The notes beneath the pieces are model-generated. The model was not told the DNA's origin, did not search any database, and saw nothing but the letters and a program-made list of their open reading frames with translations. The position numbers were made by a program, and so were the translations under genes. This document shows positions 8,639-17,494 of a DNA stretch of 64,000 bases, one piece after another; the first letter of the stretch is position 1; every line of letters starts with the position of its first letter. Source of the stretch: Bradyrhizobium sp. SZCCT0148 (GTDB lineage: Bacteria > Pseudomonadota > Alphaproteobacteria > Rhizobiales > Xanthobacteraceae); assembly GCF_018129985.1 (NCBI RefSeq), contig NZ_JAFCKT010000003.1, positions 186,001-250,000 on the forward strand, written 5' to 3'.

Positions 8639-8740
8639 CCCTGCCCCGAGTTTGCAGAACCCGCTAAGCTCGCGGATGAAGCTGCGCCGCGGGGATCGTT
8701 CACAGAATCCACCACTTCAAGCCCATGCCGGGAGACCGCA

Positions 8741-10531
8741 ATGCCGATCTACAAAGCCCCCGTCGAAGACGTGAACTTCCTGCTCAACGACGTCTTCCAG
8801 ATCGACCGTTACGACAATCTGGCCGGCTTCTCCGATGCGTCGAGCGACGTGCGCGAGGCCATTCTCGGTGAAGCCGCCAAGCTCGCCGAAGAGGTGCTGC
8901 AGCCGCTCAATCGCGTGGGCGATCTCGAAGGCTGCAAGCGCGCCGACGACGGCAGCGTCACCACGCCGAAGGGATTCAAGGACGCATTCAGGCAGGTCGC
9001 CGAGGGCGGCTGGCTTGGCCTGTCTGCGCCGACCGAATACGGCGGACAAGGGCTTCCCGTCACGTTGAGCCAGGCGGTCAACGAATTCCAGTGCTCGGCC
9101 AACATGGCGTTCTCGATGTATGGCGGTCTCACCATGGGCGCGACCGCGGCGCTGATCGTTCATGGCTCGCCGGAGCAGAAGCAGACCTACGTGCCGAAGA
9201 TGGTCGCCGGCGAATGGACCGGCACCATGAACCTGACCGAGCCGCATTGCGGCACCGACCTCGGCATGCTCCGCACCAAGGCGGTGCGGCAGCCCGACGG
9301 CAGCTTCAAGATCACGGGCACCAAGATCTTCATCTCCGCCGGCGAGCATGACCTCGCCCCCAATATCATCCACCTCGTGCTCGCCCGCATCGAGGGCGCA
9401 CCTGCCGGCATCAAGGGCGTGTCGCTGTTCGTGGTGCCCAAGTTCCTCGTGAATCCGGATGGCTCGGTCGGTGCCCGCAACGGCGTCGTGTGCGGCTCGA
9501 TCGAACACAAGATGGGCATCCACGGCAATTCCACCTGCGTGATGAACTACGACAACGCGACCGGCTGGCTGATCGGCGAAGAGAACAAGGGCATGCAGGG
9601 CATGTTCGTGATGATGAACGAGGCCAGGCTCGGCGTTGCCGTGCAGGGGCTCGCGCAGTCCGAGGTCGCCTATCAGAACGCGGTCGCCTATGCCCGCGAG
9701 CGCATCCAGGGCCGTTCGCTCACCGGCGCCAAGGCGCCGGACAAGCAGGCCGACCCGATCATCGTGCACCCCGACGTGCGCCGCACGCTGCTGTCGATCC
9801 GCGCCTTCAACGAGGCCGCGCGCGCCTTCGTGATCTGGACCGCGCTGAAGAGCGACGTCGCCCACCGCTCAGAAGACCCGAAGGACCGCCAGGCCGCCGA
9901 CGATCACATGGGCCTGATGACCCCGGTGCTGAAGGGCTTCCTCACCGATTACGGCTTCGCCAACGCGGTGCAGGCGCAGCAGATGTATGGCGGCCACGGC
10001 TACATCGCCGAACATGGCATGGAGCAGTTCGTGCGCGATGCTCGCATCGCCATGATCTATGAAGGCGCCAACGGCATCCAGGCGCTCGACCTCGTCGGCC
10101 GCAAGCTGCCGCGCGACGGCGGCCGCGCCATCATGGCCTTCTTCGGCGAGGTCATGGCCTTCGCCAAGGAGAACGGCGGCGACGAGGCACTGAAGCCGTT
10201 CATCAGCCCGCTCTCGACCTCGCTCGGCCATCTCCAGCAGGCCACCACCTGGCTGATGCAGAATGCGATGGCGAAGCCCGACAATGCCGGCGCCGCCGCA
10301 ACCGATTACCTGAACCTGTTCGGCTTCGTCGCGCTCGGCTACATGTGGGCGAAGATGGCCAAGGTGACGAACGCCAAGATTGCCGAGAGCGGGGCGACGC
10401 CCTATCTCTCCACCAAGCTCGTCACCGGCCGTTTCTTCATGGAGCGGATGCTGCCGGAGACCGCCGCCAATCTCGCGCGCATCCAGGCCGGCTGCGCCAC
10501 CATCATGGAATTGCCGGCGGAGGCGTTCTGA
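8741..10531 (+). CDS. Acyl-CoA dehydrogenase, long (DmdC/FadE12-like) type
   Basis: FAD enzyme of 596 residues catalysing alpha,beta-dehydrogenation of an acyl-CoA, the first step of beta-oxidation. It has the extra N-terminal segment of this subfamily (MPIYKAPVEDVNFLLNDVF), the substrate/FAD motifs MNLTEPHCGTDLG and KITGTKIFIS (about 165-205), the catalytic-base region MIYEGANGIQALDLVGRKL (about 438-456) and an additional C-terminal domain. This layout matches 3-methylmercaptopropionyl-CoA dehydrogenase-like proteins as well as many general acyl-CoA dehydrogenases, so chain-length preference is open. RBS GGGAGA precedes the ATG. First gene of a three-gene operon with thiolase and FadB. Confidence 0.9.
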   Translation: MPIYKAPVEDVNFLLNDVFQIDRYDNLAGFSDASSDVREAILGEAAKLAEEVLQPLNRVGDLEGCKRADDGSVTTPKGFKDAFRQVAEGGWLGLSAPTEYGGQGLPVTLSQAVNEFQCSANMAFSMYGGLTMGATAALIVHGSPEQKQTYVPKMVAGEWTGTMNLTEPHCGTDLGMLRTKAVRQPDGSFKITGTKIFISAGEHDLAPNIIHLVLARIEGAPAGIKGVSLFVVPKFLVNPDGSVGARNGVVCGSIEHKMGIHGNSTCVMNYDNATGWLIGEENKGMQGMFVMMNEARLGVAVQGLAQSEVAYQNAVAYARERIQGRSLTGAKAPDKQADPIIVHPDVRRTLLSIRAFNEAARAFVIWTALKSDVAHRSEDPKDRQAADDHMGLMTPVLKGFLTDYGFANAVQAQQMYGGHGYIAEHGMEQFVRDARIAMIYEGANGIQALDLVGRKLPRDGGRAIMAFFGEVMAFAKENGGDEALKPFISPLSTSLGHLQQATTWLMQNAMAKPDNAGAAATDYLNLFGFVALGYMWAKMAKVTNAKIAESGATPYLSTKLVTGRFFMERMLPETAANLARIQAGCATIMELPAEAF

Positions 10532-10585
10532 GCTGCTTCCGCTGCCTGCTCCCAACCGTATCGAACATCATATCAGGAGGGCGTC

Positions 10586-11794
10586 ATGCCTGAGGCATTC
10601 ATCTACGACCACGTTCGCACCCCCCGTGGCCGCGGCAAGGCGGACGGTTCGCTGCACGAAGTCACCGCGCTCGCGCTTGCGACGGTGCCGCTGAAGGCGC
10701 TGAAGGACCGCAACAATCTGCCCGAGGATTCCGTCGACGACGTCATCCTGGGCGTGGTCGATCCGGTCGGTGAAGCCGGCTCCGACATCGCGCGTTTCGC
10801 GGCGCTGAAAGCCGGTCTCGGCGAAGCCGTGCCCGGCGTACAGATCAGCCGGTTCTGCGCCTCCGGCCTCGATGCCGTGAACTTCGCCGCAGCCCAGGTG
10901 ATGAGCGGCCAGCATGAATTGGTGATCGGCGGCGGCGCCGAGTCCATGAGCCGCGTCGGCATCGGCGCCTCCGGCGGCGCCTGGCCGATGGATCCTTCGA
11001 TGGCGGTCCCGGCCTACTTCATGCCGCAGGGCGTGTCGGCCGATCTGATCGCGACCAAATACGGCTTCTCGCGCGACGACGTGGATGCCTATGCGGTGCA
11101 GAGCCAGCAGCGCGCGGCGAAGTCCTGGGAGGAAGGCCGCTTCGACAAGTCGATCGTCCCGGTGAAGGACATCAACGGCCTCACCATCCTGGCCAAGGAC
11201 GAGCACATGCGTCCGTCGACGACGATGCAGTCGCTGGCGCAGTTGCAACCGTCGTTCACGATGATGGCGCAGATGGGCGGCTTCGACGGCGTTGCGATCC
11301 AGTCCCATCCGGAGATCGAGCGCGTCAATTACGTGCACCACGCCGGCAACTCGTCGGGCATCGTCGACGGCGCCGGCGCCGTGCTGCTCGGCAGCAAGGA
11401 GGCGGGTGCGAAGTACGGCCTGAAGCCGCGTGCAAAGATCCGCGCGTTCGCCAACATCGGCTCCGAGCCGGCGATGATGCTGACCGGCCCAGTCGACGTC
11501 ACCGAGAAGCTGTTCGCTCGCTCCGGCATGAAGAAGTCCGACATCGACCTGTTCGAGCTCAACGAGGCCTTTGCCTCCGTCGTGCTGCGCTACATCCAGG
11601 CCTTCGACATCGACAACGCCAAGATCAACGTCAACGGTGGCGCGATCGCGCTTGGCCATCCGCTCGGGGCGACCGGTGCGATGATCCTCGGCACCGTGCT
11701 CGACGAACTCGAGCGCACCAACAAGTCCACCGCTCTCGTCACGCTGTGCATCGGCGGCGGCATGGGCACCGCGACCATCATCGAGCGCGTCTAA
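10586..11794 (+). CDS. fadA: Acetyl-CoA C-acyltransferase (thiolase, FadA-type)
   Basis: Degradative thiolase of 402 residues that cleaves 3-ketoacyl-CoA with CoA to give acetyl-CoA. The nucleophile is in [12 protein letters not shown] (Cys about 90), followed by GGGAESMSR, the histidine motif [17 protein letters not shown] near 350 and the terminal [15 protein letters not shown] with the second Cys. Length and motif order are normal for thiolase II. It follows the acyl-CoA dehydrogenase by 54 bp with a strong AGGAGG site and precedes the FadB-like gene by 18 bp. Confidence 0.95.
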   Translation: MPEAFIYDHVRTPRGRGKADGSLHEVTALALATVPLKALKDRNNLPEDSVDDVILGVVDPVGEAGSDIARFAALKAGLGEAVPGVQISRFCASGLDAVNFAAAQVMSGQHELVIGGGAESMSRVGIGASGGAWPMDPSMAVPAYFMPQGVSADLIATKYGFSRDDVDAYAVQSQQRAAKSWEEGRFDKSIVPVKDINGLTILAKDEHMRPSTTMQSLAQLQPSFTMMAQMGGFDGVAIQSHPEIERVNYVHHAGNSSGIVDGAGAVLLGSKEAGAKYGLKPRAKIRAFANIGSEPAMMLTGPVDVTEKLFARSGMKKSDIDLFELNEAFASVVLRYIQAFDIDNAKINVNGGAIALGHPLGATGAMILGTVLDELERTNKSTALVTLCIGGGMGTATIIERV

Positions 11795-11812
11795 GGGTAG
11801 GGAGCAACCAAC

Positions 11813-14026
11813 ATGTCGTACAAGAACTTCAAGGTTGAGACCGACGCAGACGGCATCGCGCTCGTCACCTGGGACATTCCGGGCCGTTCGATGAACGTGC
11901 TCGACGAGACCTCGACCAACGAGCTCGACGCGATCGTCAAGGCGACCACGGCCGATGCCGCGGTGAAGGGCGTCGTCATCACCTCCGCCAAGGAAGCCTT
12001 TTGCGCCGGCGCCGACCTCTCCATGCTCGAAGGCATGAACCAGGCCTACGCCAAGGTCTTCAAGGAGCAGGGCGAGACCGCCGCGAACCAGATGCTGTTC
12101 GACCAGAGCCGCCGCTTCTCGCAGGTGCTGCGCTCGATCGAAACATCGGGCAAGCCGTGGGCGGCCGCGATCAACGGCCTCGCGCTCGGCGGCGGTTTCG
12201 AGATCACGCTGTGCTGCCACTACCGCGTCGCCGCGGAGAATCCCAAGACCCGCCTCGGCCTGCCCGAGGTCAAGGTCGGCCTGTTCCCCGGTGCCGGCGG
12301 CACGCAGCGCGTGCCGCGGCTGGTGCCGCCGCAGGACGCGATGACCATCCTTCTCAAGGGCGACCCTGTCACCGTTGAGAAGGCTAAGGCGCTGAACCTG
12401 ATTCACGCCATCGTTCCCGCCGCCGATCTCATCAAGGCTGCGAAGGACTGGATCAAGGGCGGCGGCAAGGCCGTCGCGCCCTGGGACGAGAAGGGCTTCA
12501 AGCTGCCCGGCGGCCCGGTGTTCTCCAAGGCCGGCATGATGATGTTCCCGGCCGGCAACGCGATCTATCGCCGCGAGACCTACGACAATTATCCGGCCGC
12601 GCGTGCCATCATGAGCTGCGTCTATGAGGGCCTGCAGTTGCCGATCGATGCCGCGCTGCGGGTCGAGTCGCGCTACTTCACCTCGGTGCTGCGTTCGAAG
12701 GAGGCGGCGGCGATGATCCGCAGCCTGTTCCTGTCGATGCAGGAGCTCAACAAGGGCGCGCGCCGTCCGAAGGACGTGCCCGCGACCAAGGTGAAGAAGA
12801 TCGCCGTGATCGGCGCCGGCTTCATGGGCGCCAGCGTCGGCTACGTCTCGGCCCGCGCCGGCCTCGACGTCGTCCTGATCGACCGCGACCAGGAAAGCGC
12901 CGACAAGGGCAAGGCGCACGCGCAGAAGGTGATCGAGGAGCAGATCAAGAAGGGCCGCGCCAAGCCGGCGGACGCCGAAGCGCTGCTCGCGCGCATCACG
13001 CCGACCGCGGACTATGCGACGCTGAAGGACGTCGACCTGGTCATCGAGGCCGTGTTCGAGGACCGTAAGGTCAAAGCTGACACCTTCGCCAAGGCGCAGG
13101 AGCACATGAAGCCGGACGTGATCTTTGCGTCGAACACCTCGACGCTGCCGATCACTTCGCTGGCCGAGAGCTTCAAGGACCAGGGCAAGTTCGTCGGCAT
13201 CCACTTCTTCTCGCCGGTCGAGAAGATGATGCTGGTCGAGATCATCAAGGGCAAAAACACCGGCGATCTCGCGCTCGCGACCGCGCTGGACTACGTCCGG
13301 CAGATCGGCAAGACGCCGATCGTGGTCAACGACTCCAGGGGCTTCTTCGCCAACCGCTGCGTCGGCCGCTACGTCGCCGAGGGCAACGAGATGTTCCTCG
13401 AGGGCGTGCCGCCGGCGATGATCGAGAACTGCGCCAAGATGGCCGGCATGCCGGTCGGCCCGCTCTCGCTCTCCGACGAAGTCGCGCTCGATCTCGGCCT
13501 GAAGATCATGAAGGCGACGGAGGCCGATCTCGGCCCCAACGCTATCAACCCCGATCAGAAGAAGCTGATGGTGGAGCTGGTCGAGAAGCAGGGCCGTCTC
13601 GGCCGCAAGAACAGCAAGGGCTTCTATGACTATCCCGAGAAGGGCAAGGGCTCGAAGAGCCTGTGGCCGGGCCTCTCGGCCTTGCAGCCGAAGCAGCTCG
13701 ATCCCGATACGCTTGACGTGGAGGAGCTGAAGCAGCGTTTCCTGGTGGTGCAGGCGGTGGAAGCCGCGCGCACGGTCGAGGACCACGTCATCACCGATCC
13801 GCGCGAGGCCGATGTCGGCTCCATCCTCGGCTTCGGCTTTGCGCCGTTCACCGGCGGCACGTTGTCCTATATCGACTTCATGGGCACGAAGACGTTCGTC
13901 GAGCTCTGCCACAAGCTCGAGGCCAAGTACGGCTCGCGCTTCACTCCGCCGAAACTGCTCGAGGAGATGGCGGCGAAGGGCGAAACCTTCTACGGCCGCT
14001 TCGCGCCGAAGAAGGCGGCGGCCTGA
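11813..14026 (+). CDS. fadB: Bifunctional enoyl-CoA hydratase / 3-hydroxyacyl-CoA dehydrogenase (FadB/FadJ-type)
   Basis: Multifunctional beta-oxidation enzyme of 737 residues. The N-terminal crotonase domain (about 1-200) has the oxyanion motifs AFCAGADLSML and INGLALGGGFEITLCCHYRVA with acidic residues, plus GLPEVKVGLFPGAGGTQR. The NAD-binding domain begins at about 325 with VIGAGFMGASVGYVSARAG, and the dehydrogenase C-terminal domain contains GIHFFSPVEKMMLVEII and NRCVGRYVAEGNEM. It hydrates enoyl-CoA and oxidises the hydroxy product, feeding the thiolase encoded 18 bp upstream. A strong hairpin terminator follows. Confidence 0.95.
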   Translation: MSYKNFKVETDADGIALVTWDIPGRSMNVLDETSTNELDAIVKATTADAAVKGVVITSAKEAFCAGADLSMLEGMNQAYAKVFKEQGETAANQMLFDQSRRFSQVLRSIETSGKPWAAAINGLALGGGFEITLCCHYRVAAENPKTRLGLPEVKVGLFPGAGGTQRVPRLVPPQDAMTILLKGDPVTVEKAKALNLIHAIVPAADLIKAAKDWIKGGGKAVAPWDEKGFKLPGGPVFSKAGMMMFPAGNAIYRRETYDNYPAARAIMSCVYEGLQLPIDAALRVESRYFTSVLRSKEAAAMIRSLFLSMQELNKGARRPKDVPATKVKKIAVIGAGFMGASVGYVSARAGLDVVLIDRDQESADKGKAHAQKVIEEQIKKGRAKPADAEALLARITPTADYATLKDVDLVIEAVFEDRKVKADTFAKAQEHMKPDVIFASNTSTLPITSLAESFKDQGKFVGIHFFSPVEKMMLVEIIKGKNTGDLALATALDYVRQIGKTPIVVNDSRGFFANRCVGRYVAEGNEMFLEGVPPAMIENCAKMAGMPVGPLSLSDEVALDLGLKIMKATEADLGPNAINPDQKKLMVELVEKQGRLGRKNSKGFYDYPEKGKGSKSLWPGLSALQPKQLDPDTLDVEELKQRFLVVQAVEAARTVEDHVITDPREADVGSILGFGFAPFTGGTLSYIDFMGTKTFVELCHKLEAKYGSRFTPPKLLEEMAAKGETFYGRFAPKKAAA

Positions 14027-14046
14027 CGGGCCGGGCGACGCAGAGA

Positions 14047-14077
14047 CAAAAGGCCGGATCGTCGATCCGGCCTTTTC
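14047..14077. terminator. Bidirectional intrinsic terminator after fadB
   Basis: AAAAGGCCGGATC-GTC-GATCCGGCCTTTT forms a perfect 10-bp GC-rich stem with flanking A and T tracts, so it can end fadB transcription and also the convergent small gene whose stop abuts it. A near copy of the core lies at 14621-14650. Confidence 0.85.
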
Positions 14078-14421
14078 TATTGTCTGTTTCCGACCGGCGA
14101 TAATGCACGGCCCGAGACGGCATCTTCGGCCCGGCTGGCTTTCCAGGTGCCTGCGTCGCCGCGGCCGATGCGCAACTCGAAGCGCCAGCCGTTCTGGTTG
14201 GTGAAGGCAATGTCCGTTCCGCCCTTCGTCCTGGTGTAGCTGCACCGATATTCGGTCGGCCGGTCCGGGAAGACGATCTTGCTTTCCTTGGTTTCGAACA
14301 CCGCCGAGGTGATCTGTGGATGGATCATAAAGATGCAATCGCGCTGTGGTGCGACCGGAGTCGAGAGCCCGAGCATCGCGAGCGGCGCGCCGGCGGCGGT
14401 CATGAGGACGATCATGTTCAT
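14077..14421 (-). CDS. Small putative exported protein, unknown function
   Basis: Protein of 114 residues with a weak N-terminal signal-like segment (MNMIVLMTAAGAPLAMLGLS), two Cys (RDCIF and YRCSYT) that could pair after export, and a basic/aromatic C-terminal half. I do not recognise the family. Base composition and codon use look like the neighbours, and the frame is bounded by a bidirectional terminator at its stop, which supports it being real. It is flanked by hairpins on both sides, so it is probably monocistronic. An internal ATG gives alternative starts. Confidence 0.55.
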   Translation of the reverse strand: MNMIVLMTAAGAPLAMLGLSTPVAPQRDCIFMIHPQITSAVFETKESKIVFPDRPTEYRCSYTRTKGGTDIAFTNQNGWRFELRIGRGDAGTWKASRAEDAVSGRALSPVGNRQ

Positions 14422-14620
14422 GGGAGCGGCTGTCTCCTTCCACAGTTGCTTCGACGCGGTCGCCGCCCAAACGGTTCACCCTGAAACGGCGGGAGCGATC
14501 CGGCCGATCGATTTGCGGACTGTCAGATCTGCTGATGTGCGTCCGTGCCCCGCCAGCGCGGCGCCACAGGTCCCAGCCGTGCAAGCTTCGTCCTTAGCGA
14601 ACTCCGCGGCCGGCATAAGC

Positions 14621-14650
14621 AAAAGAGCCGGATCGTTGATCCGGCTCTTC
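14621..14650 (-). terminator. Intrinsic terminator of the GST gene
   Basis: On the minus strand GAGCCGGATC-AAC-GATCCGGCTC followed by TTTT makes a perfect 10-bp stem plus U tract, 27 bp after the GST stop. The core GCCGGATC-N3-GATCCGGC is almost the same as in the hairpin at 14047-14077. Confidence 0.85.
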
Positions 14651-14676
14651 GTCATCTCGACTGTCGTGCGGCGGCC

Positions 14677-15291
14677 TCAGGCGGCGTGCGCGAGGCCTTC
14701 CTTCTTCAGCGCTTCCTGCACCTGCGGGCGCGCCGCGACGCGGGCCTTGTAGGCCATCAGGTTCGGCATCGCCGAGAGGTCGAACTTCATCCGGTCGCCC
14801 CAGGTCAGCATCGTGAAAAGATAGCCGTCGGCCACGGTGAACTGCTTGCCCATGAGGTAGTCGCGGCCTGCGAGCTGGCTATCGATGTATTTCAGCTTGG
14901 CCATGACGCGATCCTTGAAGAACGCCTTGGCCTCGTCGTTCAGGGCCGGCGCGAACATCGGCCCGAAGCTCTTGTGCACCTCGGAGGTGAGGAAGTTCAG
15001 CCACTCCAGCAGCTTGTAGCGCTCGGCACTGCCGTGGGCGGGTGCCAGCGCCTTCGACGCAGCCTGATCGGCGATCATCTGGACAATCACCGGGCCTTCG
15101 GTCACGATCTCACCGCTGTCGAGGCCCAGCGCAGGGACTTGGCCCTTGGGGTTCAGCTTCAGATAATCCTCACCATTTTCGAGCTTCTTGGCCCGGATAT
15201 CGACCTTGACCAGCTCGTAGGGCAAGCCGGCTTCCAGGAGCGCGATATGGGGAGAGAGCGAGCAGGCACCGGGCGAATAGTACAGCTTCAT
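14677..15291 (-). CDS. gstA: Beta-class glutathione S-transferase
   Basis: Cytosolic transferase of 204 residues conjugating glutathione to electrophiles. The thioredoxin-fold N-terminal domain starts MKLYYSPGACSLSPHIAL, where Cys10 is the beta-class residue that forms a mixed disulfide with GSH. NPKGQVPAL carries the cis-proline, followed by the all-helical domain ending GKQFTVADGYLFTMLTW. Length is typical. It is divergent from a MarR regulator across a gap with a perfect palindrome, which suggests inducible control, and gshA lies close by, linking GSH synthesis and use. Confidence 0.92.
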   Translation of the reverse strand: MKLYYSPGACSLSPHIALLEAGLPYELVKVDIRAKKLENGEDYLKLNPKGQVPALGLDSGEIVTEGPVIVQMIADQAASKALAPAHGSAERYKLLEWLNFLTSEVHKSFGPMFAPALNDEAKAFFKDRVMAKLKYIDSQLAGRDYLMGKQFTVADGYLFTMLTWGDRMKFDLSAMPNLMAYKARVAARPQVQEALKKEGLAHAA

Positions 15292-15362
15292 GGAATTTCC
15301 TCCTCTTGACGCTTGGTTCGGCCGAAAGAACGACTACATGCATCTGCTTGGAATAGTCAAGA

Positions 15363-15380
15363 TTGATGCAGCTGCATCAA
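15363..15380. promoter_or_regulatory. Perfect 18-bp palindrome, candidate MarR operator
   Basis: TTGATGCAGCTGCATCAA is fully self-complementary. It lies 72 bp upstream of the GST start and 38 bp upstream of the MarR start, the natural position for an operator repressing both genes. A related partial half (CATGCATCTGC) occurs 20 bp to the left. Confidence 0.65.
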
Positions 15381-15417
15381 ATGGGGTAAGAGACGGGCGA
15401 CGAGCTTGAGCGGGACC

Positions 15418-15915
15418 ATGAAACGCAAACCATCGACCGAGGCGACTTCCGCCTGGATCCGCCTGATGCGGGTGCAGAGCCGCGTACTCGATTGCGTCGA
15501 GCAGGACCTGAAGAAGGCCGGCTTCCCGCCGCTGGCATGGTACGATGCGCTGCTGGAATTGTCGCGTGCTCCCTCGGGCGAGCTGAGGCCGGTGGAACTC
15601 GAACGGCAGATGCTGATCCCGCAATATTCCACCTCGCGCTTGATCGACCGCCTGGTCGACGAGGGCCTCGCCTCGCGGCGCGAATGCAAGATCGACAAGC
15701 GGGGTCAGTTCGTCGAGATCACGGAAGCCGGCCGCGAGTTGCAGAAGCGGATGTGGGGCGCCTATTCGGCTGCGATCGAGAAATATGTCGGTTCGAAATT
15801 GTCCGATGCCGATGCCGTCAAGCTCAGCGGTCTGCTCGACCGCCTGGGCTGCTCCTGCGGTGAGATGAAACTGCCGCCAGTCGCCAACGTCAACGAAACC
15901 TCGCCGTCGCGATGA
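15418..15915 (+). CDS. MarR-family transcriptional regulator
   Basis: Dimeric winged-helix regulator of 165 residues. The core shows PVELERQMLIPQYSTSRLIDRL as the recognition helix and GLASRRECKIDKRGQFVEITEAGREL as the wing. Three Cys are of note: CVEQ at the start, ECKID in the wing, and a C-terminal GCSCGEMKLP pair, which could sense oxidants or electrophiles. It is divergent from a beta-class GST across an 18-bp palindrome, so it likely represses the GST until an electrophile is present. The ATG at 15418 was preferred to a TTG 12 bp upstream. Confidence 0.85.
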   Translation: MKRKPSTEATSAWIRLMRVQSRVLDCVEQDLKKAGFPPLAWYDALLELSRAPSGELRPVELERQMLIPQYSTSRLIDRLVDEGLASRRECKIDKRGQFVEITEAGRELQKRMWGAYSAAIEKYVGSKLSDADAVKLSGLLDRLGCSCGEMKLPPVANVNETSPSR

Positions 15916-16012
15916 TCGCGCGGCACCAGCTCGTCCGTGCGCCCGATGGGTTCGCGGACCATCCCGCCACCCGCGCGCGTTCGATCGAAGCGCCCTTTGA
16001 TTAGAGTTTGAT

Positions 16013-17383
16013 ATGGCGCGAGACCAGATCGATATGACGCCGCTGCAATCGCGCGACGAACTCGTTTCGTGGTTCGAGGCCGGCTGCAAGCCGCCGTCCG
16101 AGTGGCGAATGGGTACCGAGCACGAGAAGACCCCATTCACGCTCGAAGGCCACCGCCCCGTGCCTTACGAGGGCGCGCGCGGCATCGGCGCGCTGCTCGA
16201 AGGCATGAAGCTCCTGCTCGGCTGGGAGCCGATCATGGAGAAGGGCAACATCATCGGCCTCTACGACGTCACCGGCGGCGGTGCGATTTCGCTCGAGCCC
16301 GGCGGGCAGTTCGAGCTTTCCGGCGCGCCGGTCGAGAACGTGCACCAGACCCAGAGCGAGCTGATGGCGCATCTGGCGCAGGTGCGCGAGATCGCAACGC
16401 CGCTCGGCATCGGCTTCCTCGGTCTCGGCATGACGCCGTCCTGGTCGCGCGCCGACATCCCGGTGATGCCCAAGGGCCGCTACAAGATCATGACCAACTA
16501 CATGCCGAAGGTCGGCCAGTACGGCCTCGACATGATGTACCGGACCTGCACGGTGCAGACCAATCTCGACTTCTCCTCCGAAGCCGACATGGTCAAGAAG
16601 CTGCGCGTCTCGCTCGCGCTGCAGCCGGTCGCGACGGCCTTGTTCGCCAATTCGCCGTTCACTGAAGGCAAGCCGAACGGTTTCCTCTCGTTCCGCTCCG
16701 AGATCTGGCGCGACACCGACAATGCGCGCGCCGGCATGATGCCGTGGGCGTTCGAGGACGGCATGGGCTTCGAGCGCTATGTCGACTATGCGCTCGACGT
16801 GCCCATGTATTTCGTCAAGCGCGACGAGGATTACATCGACGTATCGGGCTCCTCGTTCCGCGCCTTTTTCGAGGGCCGCAACAACAACCTGCCCGGCGAG
16901 CGTCCGACGCTGTCAGACTGGGCCAACCATCTCTCGACGATCTTCCCTGAGGTCCGCCTTAAGCGCTACCTCGAAATGCGCGGTTCCGACGGAGGCCCAT
17001 GGGGTCGGCTGCCCGCGCTGTCGGCGTTCTGGGCCGGGCTGCTCTACGACGATGTGTCGCTCGACGCGGCCTGGGACATTGCGAAACACTGGACCGCGCC
17101 CGAGCGTCAGTCGCTGCGCGACGACGTGCCGCGCTTCGGCTTCAAGGCGCGCATCAAGGACCGCTATCTGTTCGAGATCGCCAAGGAATGCCTCGTTCTG
17201 GCGCATGCCGGCCTGCGCCGGCGCGGCCGGATCGACCAGCTCGGGCGGGACGAAACGCGGCATCTGGAGCCGCTCGACCGCATTATCGACTCAGGCCGAA
17301 CGCCGGCCGAGGAGATGCTCGAAAAGTTCAACGGACCATGGCAGGGCTCGGTGGAACCGGCCTACGCGGAATACGCTTTCTAG
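16013..17383 (+). CDS. gshA: Glutamate-cysteine ligase (alphaproteobacterial/plant type)
   Basis: Cytosolic ATP-dependent ligase of 456 residues joining glutamate and cysteine, the first step of glutathione synthesis. It shows the plant-like GCS pattern: WRMGTEHEKTPF near 29-40 (acidic metal/glutamate site), GGGAISLEPGGQFELSGAP near 84-103, and GYLDM-type segments replaced by YGLDMMYRTCTVQTNLDFSS near 166-185. C-terminal residues TPAEEMLEKFNG match the family. Length is normal. It follows the MarR gene in the same direction after 97 bp. Its product supplies the cofactor of the neighbouring GST. Confidence 0.93.
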   Translation: MARDQIDMTPLQSRDELVSWFEAGCKPPSEWRMGTEHEKTPFTLEGHRPVPYEGARGIGALLEGMKLLLGWEPIMEKGNIIGLYDVTGGGAISLEPGGQFELSGAPVENVHQTQSELMAHLAQVREIATPLGIGFLGLGMTPSWSRADIPVMPKGRYKIMTNYMPKVGQYGLDMMYRTCTVQTNLDFSSEADMVKKLRVSLALQPVATALFANSPFTEGKPNGFLSFRSEIWRDTDNARAGMMPWAFEDGMGFERYVDYALDVPMYFVKRDEDYIDVSGSSFRAFFEGRNNNLPGERPTLSDWANHLSTIFPEVRLKRYLEMRGSDGGPWGRLPALSAFWAGLLYDDVSLDAAWDIAKHWTAPERQSLRDDVPRFGFKARIKDRYLFEIAKECLVLAHAGLRRRGRIDQLGRDETRHLEPLDRIIDSGRTPAEEMLEKFNGPWQGSVEPAYAEYAF

Positions 17384-17494
17384 ACCATAGGCCAACGACC
17401 AGGGTTTCCGCCGTTCATCGCCCGTACAGGTTTGCGGCGATCAAATGACCGGCCGAAAAAACCGAGCGTCGTCAATAACTCGAAAGCTGTTCCG

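Noticed and set aside
10568..14584. Open frame of 1338 codons antisense to the beta-oxidation operon
   Set aside because: It covers two well-supported genes (thiolase and FadB) in mirror frame, has a His/Arg/Asp-rich composition typical of shadow frames and crosses a strong terminator.
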